Positions 10,001 to 19,474 of a stretch of DNA of 45,180 bases are shown here, piece after piece. The DNA lies in assembly GCA_015501075.1 (NCBI GenBank), contig JADNYJ010000276.1, positions 1 to 45,180 of the forward strand, given 5' to 3'. A program made the position numbers and the translations under genes. How positions within the stretch are numbered: the first letter of the stretch is position 1; every line of letters begins with the position of its first letter. The DNA comes from Gymnopilus junonius. Taxonomy: Eukaryota > Basidiomycota > Agaricomycetes > Agaricales > Galerinaceae. The notes under the pieces are model-generated. The model did no database searches and had not been told where the DNA came from. It was given only the letters and a program-made list of their open reading frames with translations.

Positions 10001-12658
10001 ATTGACGGTTGAAAACCATCTGTGCAACGGCTTCGTCTCGGGGTATTGATAGCGGTAAAGAGCAAACAGGGTGTAACAGACAAGCTCAAAGGCTTGGTCG
10101 ATAGCAGCGATATCTTCACCTTGAAGAGCCGTGAAGAGAGCATCAAACTTTTCACGTTGAGGTGTGCCAAGAGGGGGGTAGGTAACTGGGTTGTTCCAGT
10201 CGGGGCGAAGGCTGCGGAGGACGTTAAACACGAGGCGGTGAAGAGTCCTGGCATATTTTTCCACACTGCCAGGTTGCAGGTGGTTGAATTGAAAATGCGA
10301 CTCTTTCCTGTAGAAAAACAGTCAGCTTTGAATATAATTTACAAGACGGAGAAGACTTACATTGGACATATATCACCAATTTGCGTCAACAGTCCAAATG
10401 AGTAATGTTGGTTGATAAGGCCTTGAATTTTGCCTAGGTAGCGCGTCGCTGCTTTCAACGAGGCAAAACCCCAAGTCTCCTCCTTCAATGCAGCTCTGCT
10501 GGACTCGATAATATCGGATGCTAATTTGTCGCGGGTATAGCTGTTCCATCCTTCTCGGAACATGAACTGATTCAAGTTCAATTCATCTTCTACATCCTGT
10601 AAGGGTAATGCAGAAAAGTCGACAGCAGGAGGATGAGTGACCGTAAATACAGCCACATAGTCGGGCTGCGCCTCGGTCCGACGCTGGAGGCGGGTGATAT
10701 CCACCGGGAAATAACGGTGATGCGAAGTAAATGTAAGACTTTGAGCATAGGACATGTAGTATCTCCTCTCCTTTCGAGGATTGTGGCACCGCCCCGCATT
10801 CGACTGATGGCCTCTGAGGATACTCAAATTGGCATAACCGCGGTTACACGTTTTGCAAAACACATAAGGATCCCTGTACACATTGACGCCAAAAACGGGC
10901 GGAATAGGCGAGCTGAAGTATCGTACGAGCCTTAGAGGGACAACGCCAAAGGTTGTGATCAAAAGCTCGGAGAGGTTGGCGGGGATCGCAATGGGTTTGG
11001 GTAGATGCTCTTTGACATGAGCGACGATGGTTTCAATGTCAGGGGCTCTGTGGCAATGAAGGCAAATGACGATCTTGAACGTCTTGTTGACGACAAGGCC
11101 TAACGCCTGCAGGTTGACGGCTTTGTGAGCGGTGATGGTCGAGGCATCAGGGAGGCATATGTAGTCGGATGGATTAAACGGCGGGGGCTGGCATCTCTCA
11201 AACTCGGTAGCCTCGATATCCGTAATCATATCCTCGTCTATGACTTCTCCATGATAGTCAGCTGGAACGCGAATCTCGTTATCCATATACTCTGCCTTGA
11301 TATGCTCCGGTTGGTCCACGTCGTCGCCATCCGAAGACGGTAATGCATCCGAATCAGGAGCAGGAATCCTAGATGAAAAAACTATCGTTCTAGGCGGAGG
11401 AACCAACTGAGGTGCCACAGCACGTCTCGAAGTAGGTTTGGGTACAACCGCTGTCTGAGGAGCAGCAGGAGTACCTAAAGGTGAGGGACGAGAGGGTGGA
11501 GTATGTTTGGGAGCACCAGCTGGTCGTGAAGAGGGTTGTGGGTGTAAAGAAGACCCAGCAGAGGCGTTGGAATTGAACGACGGCGTCATAACCTGCGGGC
11601 GCGGTGTCGGAGGCAACAAAAATGGCCTAGGGGTCCCACTAGGGGTCTGGGTAGACGACCGCCTCGAAAGATTCTGTCTCCGACGTGCGGCTTCCGCTGG
11701 TGAACTCGACGGGGCTACAGATGTATCTCGCGTTATTGAGGACGACCCTGCCGTTACTGAACCCACGGATGTGGATGGACCTCGCAACGGCACCTGTGGC
11801 ACTGGCGCTGGTGCTGGTGTTGGTGTTGTGCATGGCTGCCTTGCTGCTGGTGCTGGTGCTGATGCTGGTGTTGATGCTGGTGCTGGTGCTGTGCGTGGCG
11901 GCCTTGCTGCTGGTGCTGGCGCCGGTGCTAATACTGGTGCTGGTGCTGTGCGTGGCGGCCTTGCTGCTGTTGCTGGCGCTGACGCTGGTGTTGATGCTAG
12001 TGCTGGTGCCATTGCTGGCGCAGCTAAACGTTGGGCTTGAGCCTGTTTAGTCGCCTCCTTGCACTGATCTTTATGTACATGCCTCTGTAAAGAACATTAG
12101 TATTGTTCTTATTGCATAGAAAATAGGACTTACAATTGCAGATCCAATATCTTTATAAGAGGCCGAACACCGAGGACAGCTAACTTGCATATCAACGCGA
12201 CGAAGAGTCAGCTTTACGCCATCTTCGTACGTGACTACAGCAGACTCCTGCTCTTCACGTTTTCGTGTTTTGGGATGCTTTCCACGAGTGCCATTGGCGG
12301 TCGATATAGAACCCCCCGATGCGGCCGATAACCCTCCAGATGATAGCACCCCCGAGACTCGTGGCGCCAACGAAGAGGATGCATGCGAGGAATCAGAAAT
12401 GTCGGTAGTCGTCCCATGCGTGCCAGATACACCTTGTCGAGAACGAGCCAGGGACTGGGCATCAGTGAAATCCGAGATAGATTCCGAATCCATTCCTTCA
12501 ACAACAGCACGCCGATCAGAGGTTTTACTCGGACCAGAAAGGCCGTCATCTGATGGCGGAGTGGGAGGAATCCGAGAAGATGAAGCAGTTTGGGCTAAAA
12601 TATCGAAATGTTAGAGGAAGAAAAGAAAGCCACAGAGAAAATACGTACAAGGATGCAT
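7042..12658 (-). CDS. OrsD-like zinc-finger / RecQ-type (telomere-linked) helicase
   Basis: Start ATG at 12658. Introns seen: 12595-12648, one at about 12079-12133, 10318-10360 and 9792-9845. The N-terminal part has a CPRC..HVHKDQC finger (about 12050-12190), then a disordered Pro/Ala/Ser region (about 11350-12010). An OrsD-type (PF12013) segment follows with two finger-like motifs, CLHCHRAP..HVKEH (about 11000-11080) and CKTCNRGY..H (about 10770-10870). The helicase core shows Walker A GTGTGKTT (about 8182-8210, reached by a one-base frame change) and TTLVVLPLSV. It also shows the DEIH box IVFDEIHKV (about 7855-7885), LTGTLPP, IIFCRTQS, VMVSTSILGCGLDIKG and QQESRGGRDG. This architecture is that of fungal subtelomeric TLH helicases, ATP-dependent 3'-5' DNA helicases of the RecQ group. 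At least three frameshifts are present (near 9493-9496, 8200 and 7826), so the copy is dead or mis-sequenced. Confidence 0.85.
11806..12015 (-). repeat. Degenerate GGTGCT/hexanucleotide coding repeat in helicase N-terminus
   Basis: Tandem GCTGGTGCTGGTGCTG-type sequence on the plus strand encodes alternating Ala-Pro on the minus strand. A longer unit containing AARPPRTAPAP recurs about three times. It is an internal minisatellite producing a disordered Ala/Pro linker between the two zinc-binding regions of the helicase. Confidence 0.85.
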
Positions 12659-13640
12659 AGAGAACGACGAGATCTAATCTAACAGGGCAATAAAAAGCCT
12701 ATAGATAATATTGAGATCAAGGCGACAGCGACAGACGAGAGAACATACTTGATATCGTGAAACGAATGGCCTTAGTAAAATTAGGCCTGGTTCTAACTTG
12801 AAATCGGGGCAAAGACTTGATTATATGGCAAATCCTTAATGAAAGAGGGTCTAATAATCGCGTCAGCTCAAAGAATCTAACATTGAGAAGAATTACACAC
12901 CTTGATAGGCGTAACCATATGTATAAAGGTTCAGAAAGTGCGTATATGCACCTTTCTGTAGATTATAGTAAATAAAACAATTCAAATTAAAGACGAATGG
13001 ATAGAACTCACATAATAAAATTGCAGTAGAAAAGAATTCGGGCAGCTGAAGAGTCGACTAGGAGATAAGAAGTGATCAGAAGAGAACCGAGGGTCGGTAT
13101 CATATGCAAATTTGAATGGAAGAGGGTGCCCTGCGTATGTTGAAGAATGGCGCCTTCTGAAAGCGCACAAGCAAGTCGAAAACACGAAAATCTACTTTAA
13201 TAAAGAGAACATAAACATCAGAATGGACATTTCAGTCAGAAAAGAGGTTACATACCAAGTTTGAAAGAAATCTATAACAAATGCGCGCGAGGTAAAAATA
13301 AGAGAATCTAACAAAATCAAAGCGTGAATATCGTTATCATGAAGATAATTAGAGGTTTTACTTACCGTTAGCATAAACGCCAATGAATACGACGGCGTAT
13401 ACCAAAGTTTTGAGGCGGGCTTGAAGGTGAACAAGTGGAGGAAAGAGAAGATGAACCCCAATAATGAATGCGGGGTAATAAAGAGAGCCTACATATTCTA
13501 GATAAGCGATTGTGAGTTCTGTGAAGAGAAAAAAGGACTTACCATGTCCTAAAGACGAAGCGTCGATCGACACCCGTCAAATTTGCAGAAGAAGCCTCTG
13601 CTATTTCTAATTTTCGGGAATGGGTACAGAGTGTATTCTT
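12659..13640 (-). other. Possible small membrane-protein gene; otherwise no clear gene
   Basis: On the minus strand this stretch is dotted with canonical donor/acceptor pairs. The best exon is 13366-13518, bounded by CACAG upstream and GTAAGT downstream. Its 51 codons are strongly hydrophobic (YYPAFIIGVHLLFPP, then LVYAVVFIGVYANG) and would make one or two membrane helices. No convincing start or continuous multi-exon model could be built. It may be a decayed gene or 5' leader exons of the helicase. Confidence 0.25.
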
Positions 13641-14152
13641 TGGTTTCATTACGGCGGCATAATCGCCTCAAACGCGTTCATTTGTACGTATATACTCTCT
13701 ACATATGGTATACGTTATGATAAAGGGGCCATGAGAGGGGAGGAGCAAAGCCACAGAGCAACTAATGCCGACTGGGCTGTGGTAAGAAGTAAAGGAGGGT
13801 CGATCACAAAATTGATGAACAAGCGGTCACAGTGGCTGTGCTTATCAGTACCCACGGTGACGGATTTAGAAATATGTCATTTAGATTAGATATCTACGCT
13901 ATCTACACATATCGTGCCATACAGATACTATAATGGTACTAAAAGTCTATCGACTACCTACATTGAGGGGCGGGACAATAAGAGGACGGGACGGGACAGG
14001 AGGGATAGAGGGGAGGGAGGCACGGGAAAGCGGGATGGGTCCGTGCGTAGACAGCGAGGGGCGTGGGAGACAGCGACAACGACAGCTGTCAACGTCGAGC
14101 AATGATGTGGAGCGAGAAGAATGTCAATCGGCCGTGACGAGGGGCCCGAGGG
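13641..14152. other. No supported gene; GGGACGGGA-rich low-complexity segment
   Basis: This stretch has only short uncharacteristic open frames. The part from about 13960 to 14050 is strongly purine-biased, with repeated GGGACGGGACAGG-like words, and leads directly into the 29-bp array. Confidence 0.5.
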
Positions 14153-14296
14153 GACACCTTCCAAATCAGGACGCGACAAGCAACACCTTCTAAATCAGAA
14201 CGCGACAAGCGACACTACTAAATCAGAACGTGACAGGCGACACCTACTAAATCAGGACGCGACAGGCGACACCTACTAAATCAGGACATGACAGGC
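14153..14296 (+). repeat. 28-29-bp tandem array, five units
   Basis: Units start at 14153, 14182, 14211, 14239 and 14268 (one spacing is 28). The consensus is GACACCTACTAAATCAG followed by GACGCGACAGGC. The unit length and the shared GGCGACA core match the array at 5453-5741, suggesting a common origin. Together the two arrays bracket the helicase locus. Confidence 0.9.
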
Positions 14297-14400
14297 ATGA
14301 CTACCGGATATTAGCAGGTGGTAAAGGAACACTGCTCGGGACCGATTCGTAAGGAATGCTGGAATGCTTCCAGTGATGAGAACTCGGGATGGAACGCCAG

Positions 14401-14490
14401 AACGCCGGAACGCTGCATCAGTTGGATGGGAACGCCGGAACAATGCAGCAGTTGGACGGGAACGCCAGAACGCTGTAGCAGTTGGATAGG
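14401..14490 (+). repeat. 30-bp tandem repeat, three units
   Basis: Three adjacent 30-nt units at 14401, 14431 and 14461 begin AACGCCGGAACGCTGCA and continue with TCAGTTGGATGGG, with a few substitutions. A partial fourth unit begins at 14491. They belong to the wider GGAACGCC-rich satellite domain that extends to about 15085. Confidence 0.95.
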
Positions 14491-14632
14491 AACGCCGATA
14501 TACATAGAGGATGGAACACTGGAATGCCACATGGGATGGGAACACTGAGATGATGAGGTAATGGAACGCCGCATAAGAACGCTGGAACGCCTCACGTAAC
14601 TGACACAATGAGAGGACGGAACGCCTAGCAAA

Positions 14633-14935
14633 GGAACGCCGGAACACTGAGGGCATAATTAAGCATTCCCTCAACGGAACGGTGAAGATCTCAATTACGT
14701 CATCAGTTGGAACGCCGGAACGTTTAACAGAACGGAAGGGAACGGCTGGGAACAGTGTGGCGCCCTGGCGTTCCACAAAAGGGAACGCCGGAACGCTGAG
14801 GGCATCCTTAATTACTCCCACAATGGAACGCTGACGATCTCAATTACATCATCAATCGGAACGCCGGAACGCTTAATAGAACAGAAGAGAATGCCAGGGA
14901 ACGCCAGGGCCTAAGCGTTCCGGCGTTCTGTGGCT
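14633..14935 (+). repeat. Diverged ~149-bp tandem duplication inside GGAACGCC satellite
   Basis: The segment starting at 14633 is repeated from 14782, an offset of 149. Both copies read, in order, GGAACGCCGGAAC, CTGAGGGCAT, GATCTCAATTAC and GGAACGCCGGAACG. Substitutions and small indels separate the copies. Around them (14330-15085) the words GGAACGCC and its complement GGCGTTCC occur dozens of times, so this is a higher-order satellite. Confidence 0.85.
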
Positions 14936-16177
14936 TCTGGAACGCCATAAATGAATGACATCATGGATCTAATCGGCGTTCCAATCTGGTGGGAACGCCA
15001 AGATCGATGTCAAGATTAATGCCAGAATGCCGAGATAAAAATAGAATCGGCGTTCCCTGGCGTTCCCTGGCGTTCCCATGTATCCCATTTAAAGGAAAAT
15101 AGAGTATATGCGATATTTAAAGACACACAAGACCAAATAAAATGTTTTGACATGCTAAGGGGGGGTTTTCGAGGTCGAGGAATCCGATTATGTCATCAGA
15201 ATGTCGAAATTGTCACGTGATTCCTTATTGCAACGGTGCCCCTGGAATGCCAGGGGAATGGGGATAGGTCGGCGCAGACTGGGAGTCCCTTCGGGGCATT
15301 AATTCCATCGTTAATATGTCTGAATCTGCGATGCACTCGTTATTAGCTCTTGAGTACTTCGGTCCCTGAGATAGACGAGAGAAGTTTGGAACGTTACAGT
15401 TACACCAACACTCATCCGCTTATGCCCGCCCAATGCCTCTTTTGGTAGAGGCGCACAAATAGACGTTGAGATTAAAAGCTTGGTAGTATCGGATTCAGCC
15501 CATGTGGCTTAAAGCGCTAGTGCGGCGACAATATATACTGAGGGAGGGATTTGTTTCCCGACCATTGATAAAACCTCGTATGAATTGTCCCGGGAGTGTA
15601 CGTGTCCCATCGAAAGAGATGTTTGCGGATGTCTTGGACGGTCTGGATGTACGGCGAGTACCCTACGGGGGCCCAACTTAAGCACTCGCACTCGACGGAA
15701 AGGGATCATACCCACGCACGCCGATACGCTTTAACATCGATGCGCACCCGACCTATATTTGGGAGACAGATTCATCTGTCGTGCATGGAAAACCAATTAC
15801 CGGTCGATATCGATGCCAGAATCTGTAAACAGACTAAGAGCGGTCATTTTGACACTATGCGTAGAACTATTTACTGGCGTTAAACCAGTTATGATTAATT
15901 TATCCACGGTTATGTGTGGTCGGTGCTTGGATTCACTGCTGGCCTAAGGCCAGAGCGTTCGAAAGCCTTGTTAGAAGCTTCACCCTAACCGAACCCAACC
16001 GTACGTACCATCTATTGTAATGATAGAATACACAAGGATAGCTGATACAATATATCCCTCAAGCTAAGCCTAATCTAGCCATAAAGCACGAAAAGTCCTA
16101 AGTCCATTAGGCACGTGACTGTACTACTTATGGTTTGCTCACATGTTTCTTCTTAAAATAGAATTACTCGTGACCAG

Positions 16178-16209
16178 CTTAGGTAACGGGCCTAGACCCG
16201 TTACCTAAG
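16178..16209. other. Perfect 13-bp inverted repeat, 6-nt loop
   Basis: CTTAGGTAACGGG (16178-16190), loop CCTAGA, then CCCGTTACCTAAG (16197-16209), with no mismatch. It could fold as an RNA hairpin or serve as a binding palindrome. It is not followed by a T tract. Confidence 0.9.
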
Positions 16210-16308
16210 CAGATCAAGGCGGCGCTTGAAATTTCTCGGCCAACGCCGGACGGAGTCGAGTGACTCTTCGACCCAGCGTAAAGTCGATTGCTCATCGTAC
16301 CCCGGTGT

Positions 16309-16339
16309 GCTCAGTCAGCCCCTTCGGTGCTGACTGAGC
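16309..16339. other. Perfect 11-bp inverted repeat enclosing a TTCG loop
   Basis: GCTCAGTCAGC (16309-16319) and GCTGACTGAGC (16329-16339) enclose CCCTTCGGT. The C(UUCG)G element is a classic stable RNA tetraloop. With the CCCTTCGGG hairpin near 15290, it raises the chance that the segment is transcribed as structured RNA. Confidence 0.85.
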
Positions 16340-16688
16340 CCGCCTCGGTCTGAGTAATCGAATCCTTGTCAGATTATTAATCCTGGATGGATTTCGTAAG
16401 TAAATCGCTCCAGATATTAACTCAGCGTGATCGCTGTAGGACCTGAAGAGCCTTTAAAAAGGCGAAAGTGGATGGAATTTGTCCCCCAAGTTCCCACTTG
16501 TCCGTAACAGCCCCCCGGCCTTCAGTTGCAGAAAACACCACCACCCTAACCCTTCCGACCTGGTTATACCCAATCAGCGCGACTAAACAAAGAAGTGTGC
16601 CATTCTGGGTCATGGATTTTGTATGTGCATTGTTCTTGTAGCCTATAAAAACAAAAATGTACCCACCGGTGACCGTCACCACTGGTGA

Positions 16689-17312
16689 TTGCTTGAAGAA
16701 TCAAACCTCTTCAATTTTCAAAGAAAGCCTTCCACGATAAAGAATGCCCAAGCACGCCTTTATTGTCTGATTATTTTTGAATCCTTTGATACTGATTTTC
16801 ATTTTAGATCTGCAGCTTGGGACACGTTGCTGGATGGGGATCAAGACCAAGACGGCGAAGATGAAGTTGACGAATTGACCTCCGAGTCCGACGAGTCTGC
16901 CATGCCCACGTCTGAAGTCACTGATAATTCAATGGACAGCGACATCCACATCCACTACTCAGAGGATGATCCAAATTATACTGAATGTGCTTGGGGGAAG
17001 GTATCGTGCAGTCGAAAGATATTACACGAAGAAGGAGCAATTCGCCGTCATTTGGCTGATGTCCATGACGTAGATTTTGTGGGATCTCCGCTCATCTGTA
17101 ACTGGAAACCTTGTTCTCGTTCAGAACATGGAAAGAAGCAGAAGCCATTTAGCACGCATAGGGCCCTTCTTAAACACGTCAAAAATGTTCATATGAAATT
17201 GGATCGTAGGATCTGTCCCGGTTGTGGGAATACTTTCGCTGGTGGAGCATTCTCGCTCGCACAGCACGTCTCCAGGCAGCACCCAGAGATCGATTTAAAC
17301 AGCTTAGCTTAG
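16689..17312 (+). CDS. C2H2 zinc-finger protein
   Basis: The secure coding part begins at about 16809, just after a likely intron acceptor (TTTTCATTTTAG). It encodes an acidic Ser/Asp/Glu-rich segment followed by three C2H2-type fingers. These are CAWGKVSC..HLADVH (about 16985-17070), CNWKPCSRSE..HVKNVH (about 17095-17195) and CPGCGNTF..HVSRQH (about 17214-17283). The stop is at 17312. The long Cys-Cys spacings and the longer second finger resemble the diverged fingers common in agaricomycete regulators. Finger plus acidic region suggests a nuclear DNA-binding factor, but the target is unknown. The N-terminal exon is uncertain: an ATG at 16689 gives an unbroken frame, but the acceptor at about 16808 suggests that part is intronic. 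Confidence 0.75.
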   Translation: MLEESNLFNFQRKPSTIKNAQARLYCLIIFESFDTDFHFRSAAWDTLLDGDQDQDGEDEVDELTSESDESAMPTSEVTDNSMDSDIHIHYSEDDPNYTECAWGKVSCSRKILHEEGAIRRHLADVHDVDFVGSPLICNWKPCSRSEHGKKQKPFSTHRALLKHVKNVHMKLDRRICPGCGNTFAGGAFSLAQHVSRQHPEIDLNSLA

Positions 17313-17771
17313 AGGCGTACGAGTGTTACAAGTGTGTTATATATAGTATCTGTTGAATAACTGAATACGATGCGAGAAAAGATTAAGTTGAAGGATTTAC
17401 TCGAACTTATAATAGTAAGATAACGCGAGAAAGATATCGAATATCGATGACTGTAAAGTTCGATTAAGAGAGATCATGACTGGTGACGATGTCCTGAAAT
17501 TCCGAACCTACTTACTTTATGAACTGCCAGGAAGTCACGGCCATCTTCGACTGCTTCGACTGAAGTTGCGAGAGTGTGGTTTTAGACTTGAATCGATGCG
17601 CGATTGTTGATAGGATACTTAAAATGGAATTCTCTTTGGGTCACTTTTCACGCAGAGGCGCGGCTTCTGAAGATGGATGGAAGTTCGGAACACATGATTC
17701 CACCTAGGCCTTCGTGACACTGGCTTGCAGATTCGACTTCCTACTTCCGCAGCGCACTCTTCAAACCTCTA
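17313..17771. other. Intergenic, nothing recognised
   Basis: About 460 bases between two plus-strand genes, AT-rich near the zinc-finger stop. I see no gene or repeat. Confidence 0.5.
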
Positions 17772-18295
17772 ATGCCATACGATCTATACCTTCTCAAACA
17801 AGGAGCTTCGCCACCTCCTTTATTTAACTCTCATTGGGTCCTCTTCGTGCGCTCCAGTGGGAGCTTGGAACAACGCACTGCCATTGGAACTTACATATAC
17901 GTTACAGGAAGTCGTTATGAGGGCTTCATCTTCGAAGTCAAACGCAACTGGAGCCCGACGTGTACGACTGAAATATTTCGAAACACTCTCATTGGAGAGG
18001 TTCAGAACGCCTCTGTTGTCTTATCATCGCCGATTAGTGAATATCTGATTGAAAATGAAGCAAGAACGGCACTCGAGAGGACGTTACTCACCCTACCGGC
18101 TCCTGGAAAGTCACTTCGGGTGAGATCCTTAACTGTTGTTCTTCAGATTTATCCGTAAATTGTACTATGATATAGGCTCCAAGCGCCACCGGTCCCCAAG
18201 TCGTAAAGGACTGTCAATGGTGGATTATCAATGCCCTTCCTTACGTTCGACTCAATAAGGCGGTACAGGAGGTTTTGGATGTCATCAAACAGTGA
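17772..18295 (+). CDS. Small two-exon fungal protein of unknown function
   Basis: Exon 1 (17772-18119) and exon 2 (18176-18295) are joined by a 56-nt phase-0 intron (18120-18175, GTGAGA..TATAG), giving a product of about 155 residues. Without splicing the frame would stop at 18158 and lose the C-terminal exon. The layout resembles a class of small agaricomycete proteins: a beta-strand N-terminal part (SHWVLFVRSS, GTYIYVTGSRYEGFIFEVKR) and a C-terminal DCQWWIINAL segment with a Cys and aromatic residues near a helix. I know such proteins only as hypothetical. No signal peptide or membrane helix is seen. The splice-joined frame is intact, which supports a real gene. Confidence 0.7.
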
Positions 18296-19030
18296 TTATT
18301 ACTCTCGTGTATCAGATGATAGTTGATAAAGGAATTATGAACTTTGGGCGGTACGCGTTTTAAAATAATTTTTCGACCAATGTCACCTTTGCTCAAATTA
18401 GAGAACCGTAAAGGCATTGAACTTAATATATTCTCTGTTCACATTCGTAGAAACGTTCGCCAACGTAAACCTTGGACAATGGATTCAAGGATGCTGTAAA
18501 CGACTGATGCGTCAGTAAAGCAACGGCTAAAGTAGTATTGTTCTTGAGGGACAATCTACATCTGCGACCTGCTACGGACTCAAAGGGATAAATAAATTCA
18601 AAGCTCGATTAGAATAACACGAGAGACCTCGTCTACTTATGCATCAGAAGAAAAGATCGTACGTGTCAGAGAATAAATATACATACGCAGTTATAACTTC
18701 AAAAACGGTCTGAGAGGCAATCTGTCACATCTGAAATCATAGCTAAGTAGTAAATGAAGCGGTCTGCTTATGATAACTGGAAAGCAATCCATCGAGAAGA
18801 GAGCTATAGGATCGAAAGAAAGTTTTTTGTCAGGAAATCGACCAATTCCGCAGTCAACGAGCCCGAATTTCGTCCAATATCTCCATTGAGGATCTATATG
18901 TCTGAACCCAAATATACTTGGCGTCTAGACAGTATACACAAAAGTGAAAACATTACGCGGATCAGGAGCCTTCCGGTGTGAGGGCGTCGTTACGTCACGG
19001 GAAGGTAGAAATTCCAGTCTTGAATAATCA
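18296..19030. other. Intergenic, no supported gene
   Basis: Only short open frames. The best (18754-18981, 75 codons) is basic, lacks any motif and has no splice support. Confidence 0.4.
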
Positions 19031-19035
19031 CTGAC

Positions 19036-19474
19036 CTTATCGAAAATGTGAATATCGAGAAGGACATGGTGGATTTGCTCAATTGCGACGAAATAGTGCT
19101 GATATCAATTCTGCAACGAATAGAGTATTAGTGGAATAAGCAGAGCGAAAGAGAGAAACAGACCTGAAGATGTCTGAGCATGCCAAAAGCGTTAAAGCCG
19201 ATCTGAATTTTGTAGAATCCTCCTGGAATGAATTCAGTGTCGACCTCGGTAAATGAAGTATGAATGGTGATAGCTGGTTATTAGTGTCCAATACGTGAAC
19301 GAATAGACGAGAAGTTGCTGTCGTTCTGGGTCAATATCCGGCTTATTGCCAATGGTGCTCGAATAACGCAAGCACTGGTCGCAGCACCTTCCACTGAGAA
19401 GCCTATATCAGTGCAATATAAAGAACAACATCCCATGTCTTGACTCTCGACCCATCGATATGGGACTGGAGCGT
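19036..19474 (-). pseudogene. Fragmentary multi-exon gene remnant, unidentified
   Basis: Minus-strand exon-like pieces with good splice sites. One starts after TTGTAG at 19474 and reads APVPYRWVESQDMGCCSLYC with a further 40 open codons. A second (about 19165-19285) reads FTEVDTEFIPGGFYKIQIGF and ends CATCTTCAG before a GT donor. A third (about 19036-19100) reads HYFVAIEQIHHVLLDI and ends at a GTCAG donor. The pieces are natural protein-like sequence but cannot be joined without a frame change near 19270. A further secretion-signal-like frame lies upstream at 19975-20045. I cannot name the family. Confidence 0.35.

Larger units (their letters stand above)
15090..16655. other. Non-coding, hairpin-rich segment without recognisable gene
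   Basis: No convincing protein gene, tRNA or known rRNA was found in these 1.5 kb; open frames are short and unlike fungal proteins. Several perfect inverted repeats stand out. They include GCCTCT/AGAGGC (15435-15452), CCCTTCGGG (about 15287-15295), CTGGCC-TAA-GGCCAG (15939-15953) and the two longer hairpins listed separately. It follows the satellite block and precedes the zinc-finger gene. It could be a structured RNA, an intergenic-spacer-like sequence or a remnant of a mobile element. Confidence 0.5.

Noticed and set aside
11507..12050. Plus-strand Gly/Ala or Leu/Val-rich ORFs opposite the helicase N-terminus.
   Set aside because: They are antisense readings of the GGTGCT repeat; the minus-strand frame has splice support and conserved zinc fingers.
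14318..14821. Plus and minus ORFs up to 181 codons in the GGAACGCC block.
   Set aside because: Low-complexity readings of a satellite with no splice or motif support.
15940..16000. Possible telomeric-type CCCTAACC words (also near 16541).
   Set aside because: They are single occurrences, not tandem arrays, so they do not mark a telomere.
16340..16375. AATCGAATCC, resembling a tRNA B box.
   Set aside because: No A box at proper distance and no cloverleaf with acceptor stem could be built.
18754..18981. 75-codon ORF with basic composition.
   Set aside because: No motif, no neighbouring exon and length within chance expectation.
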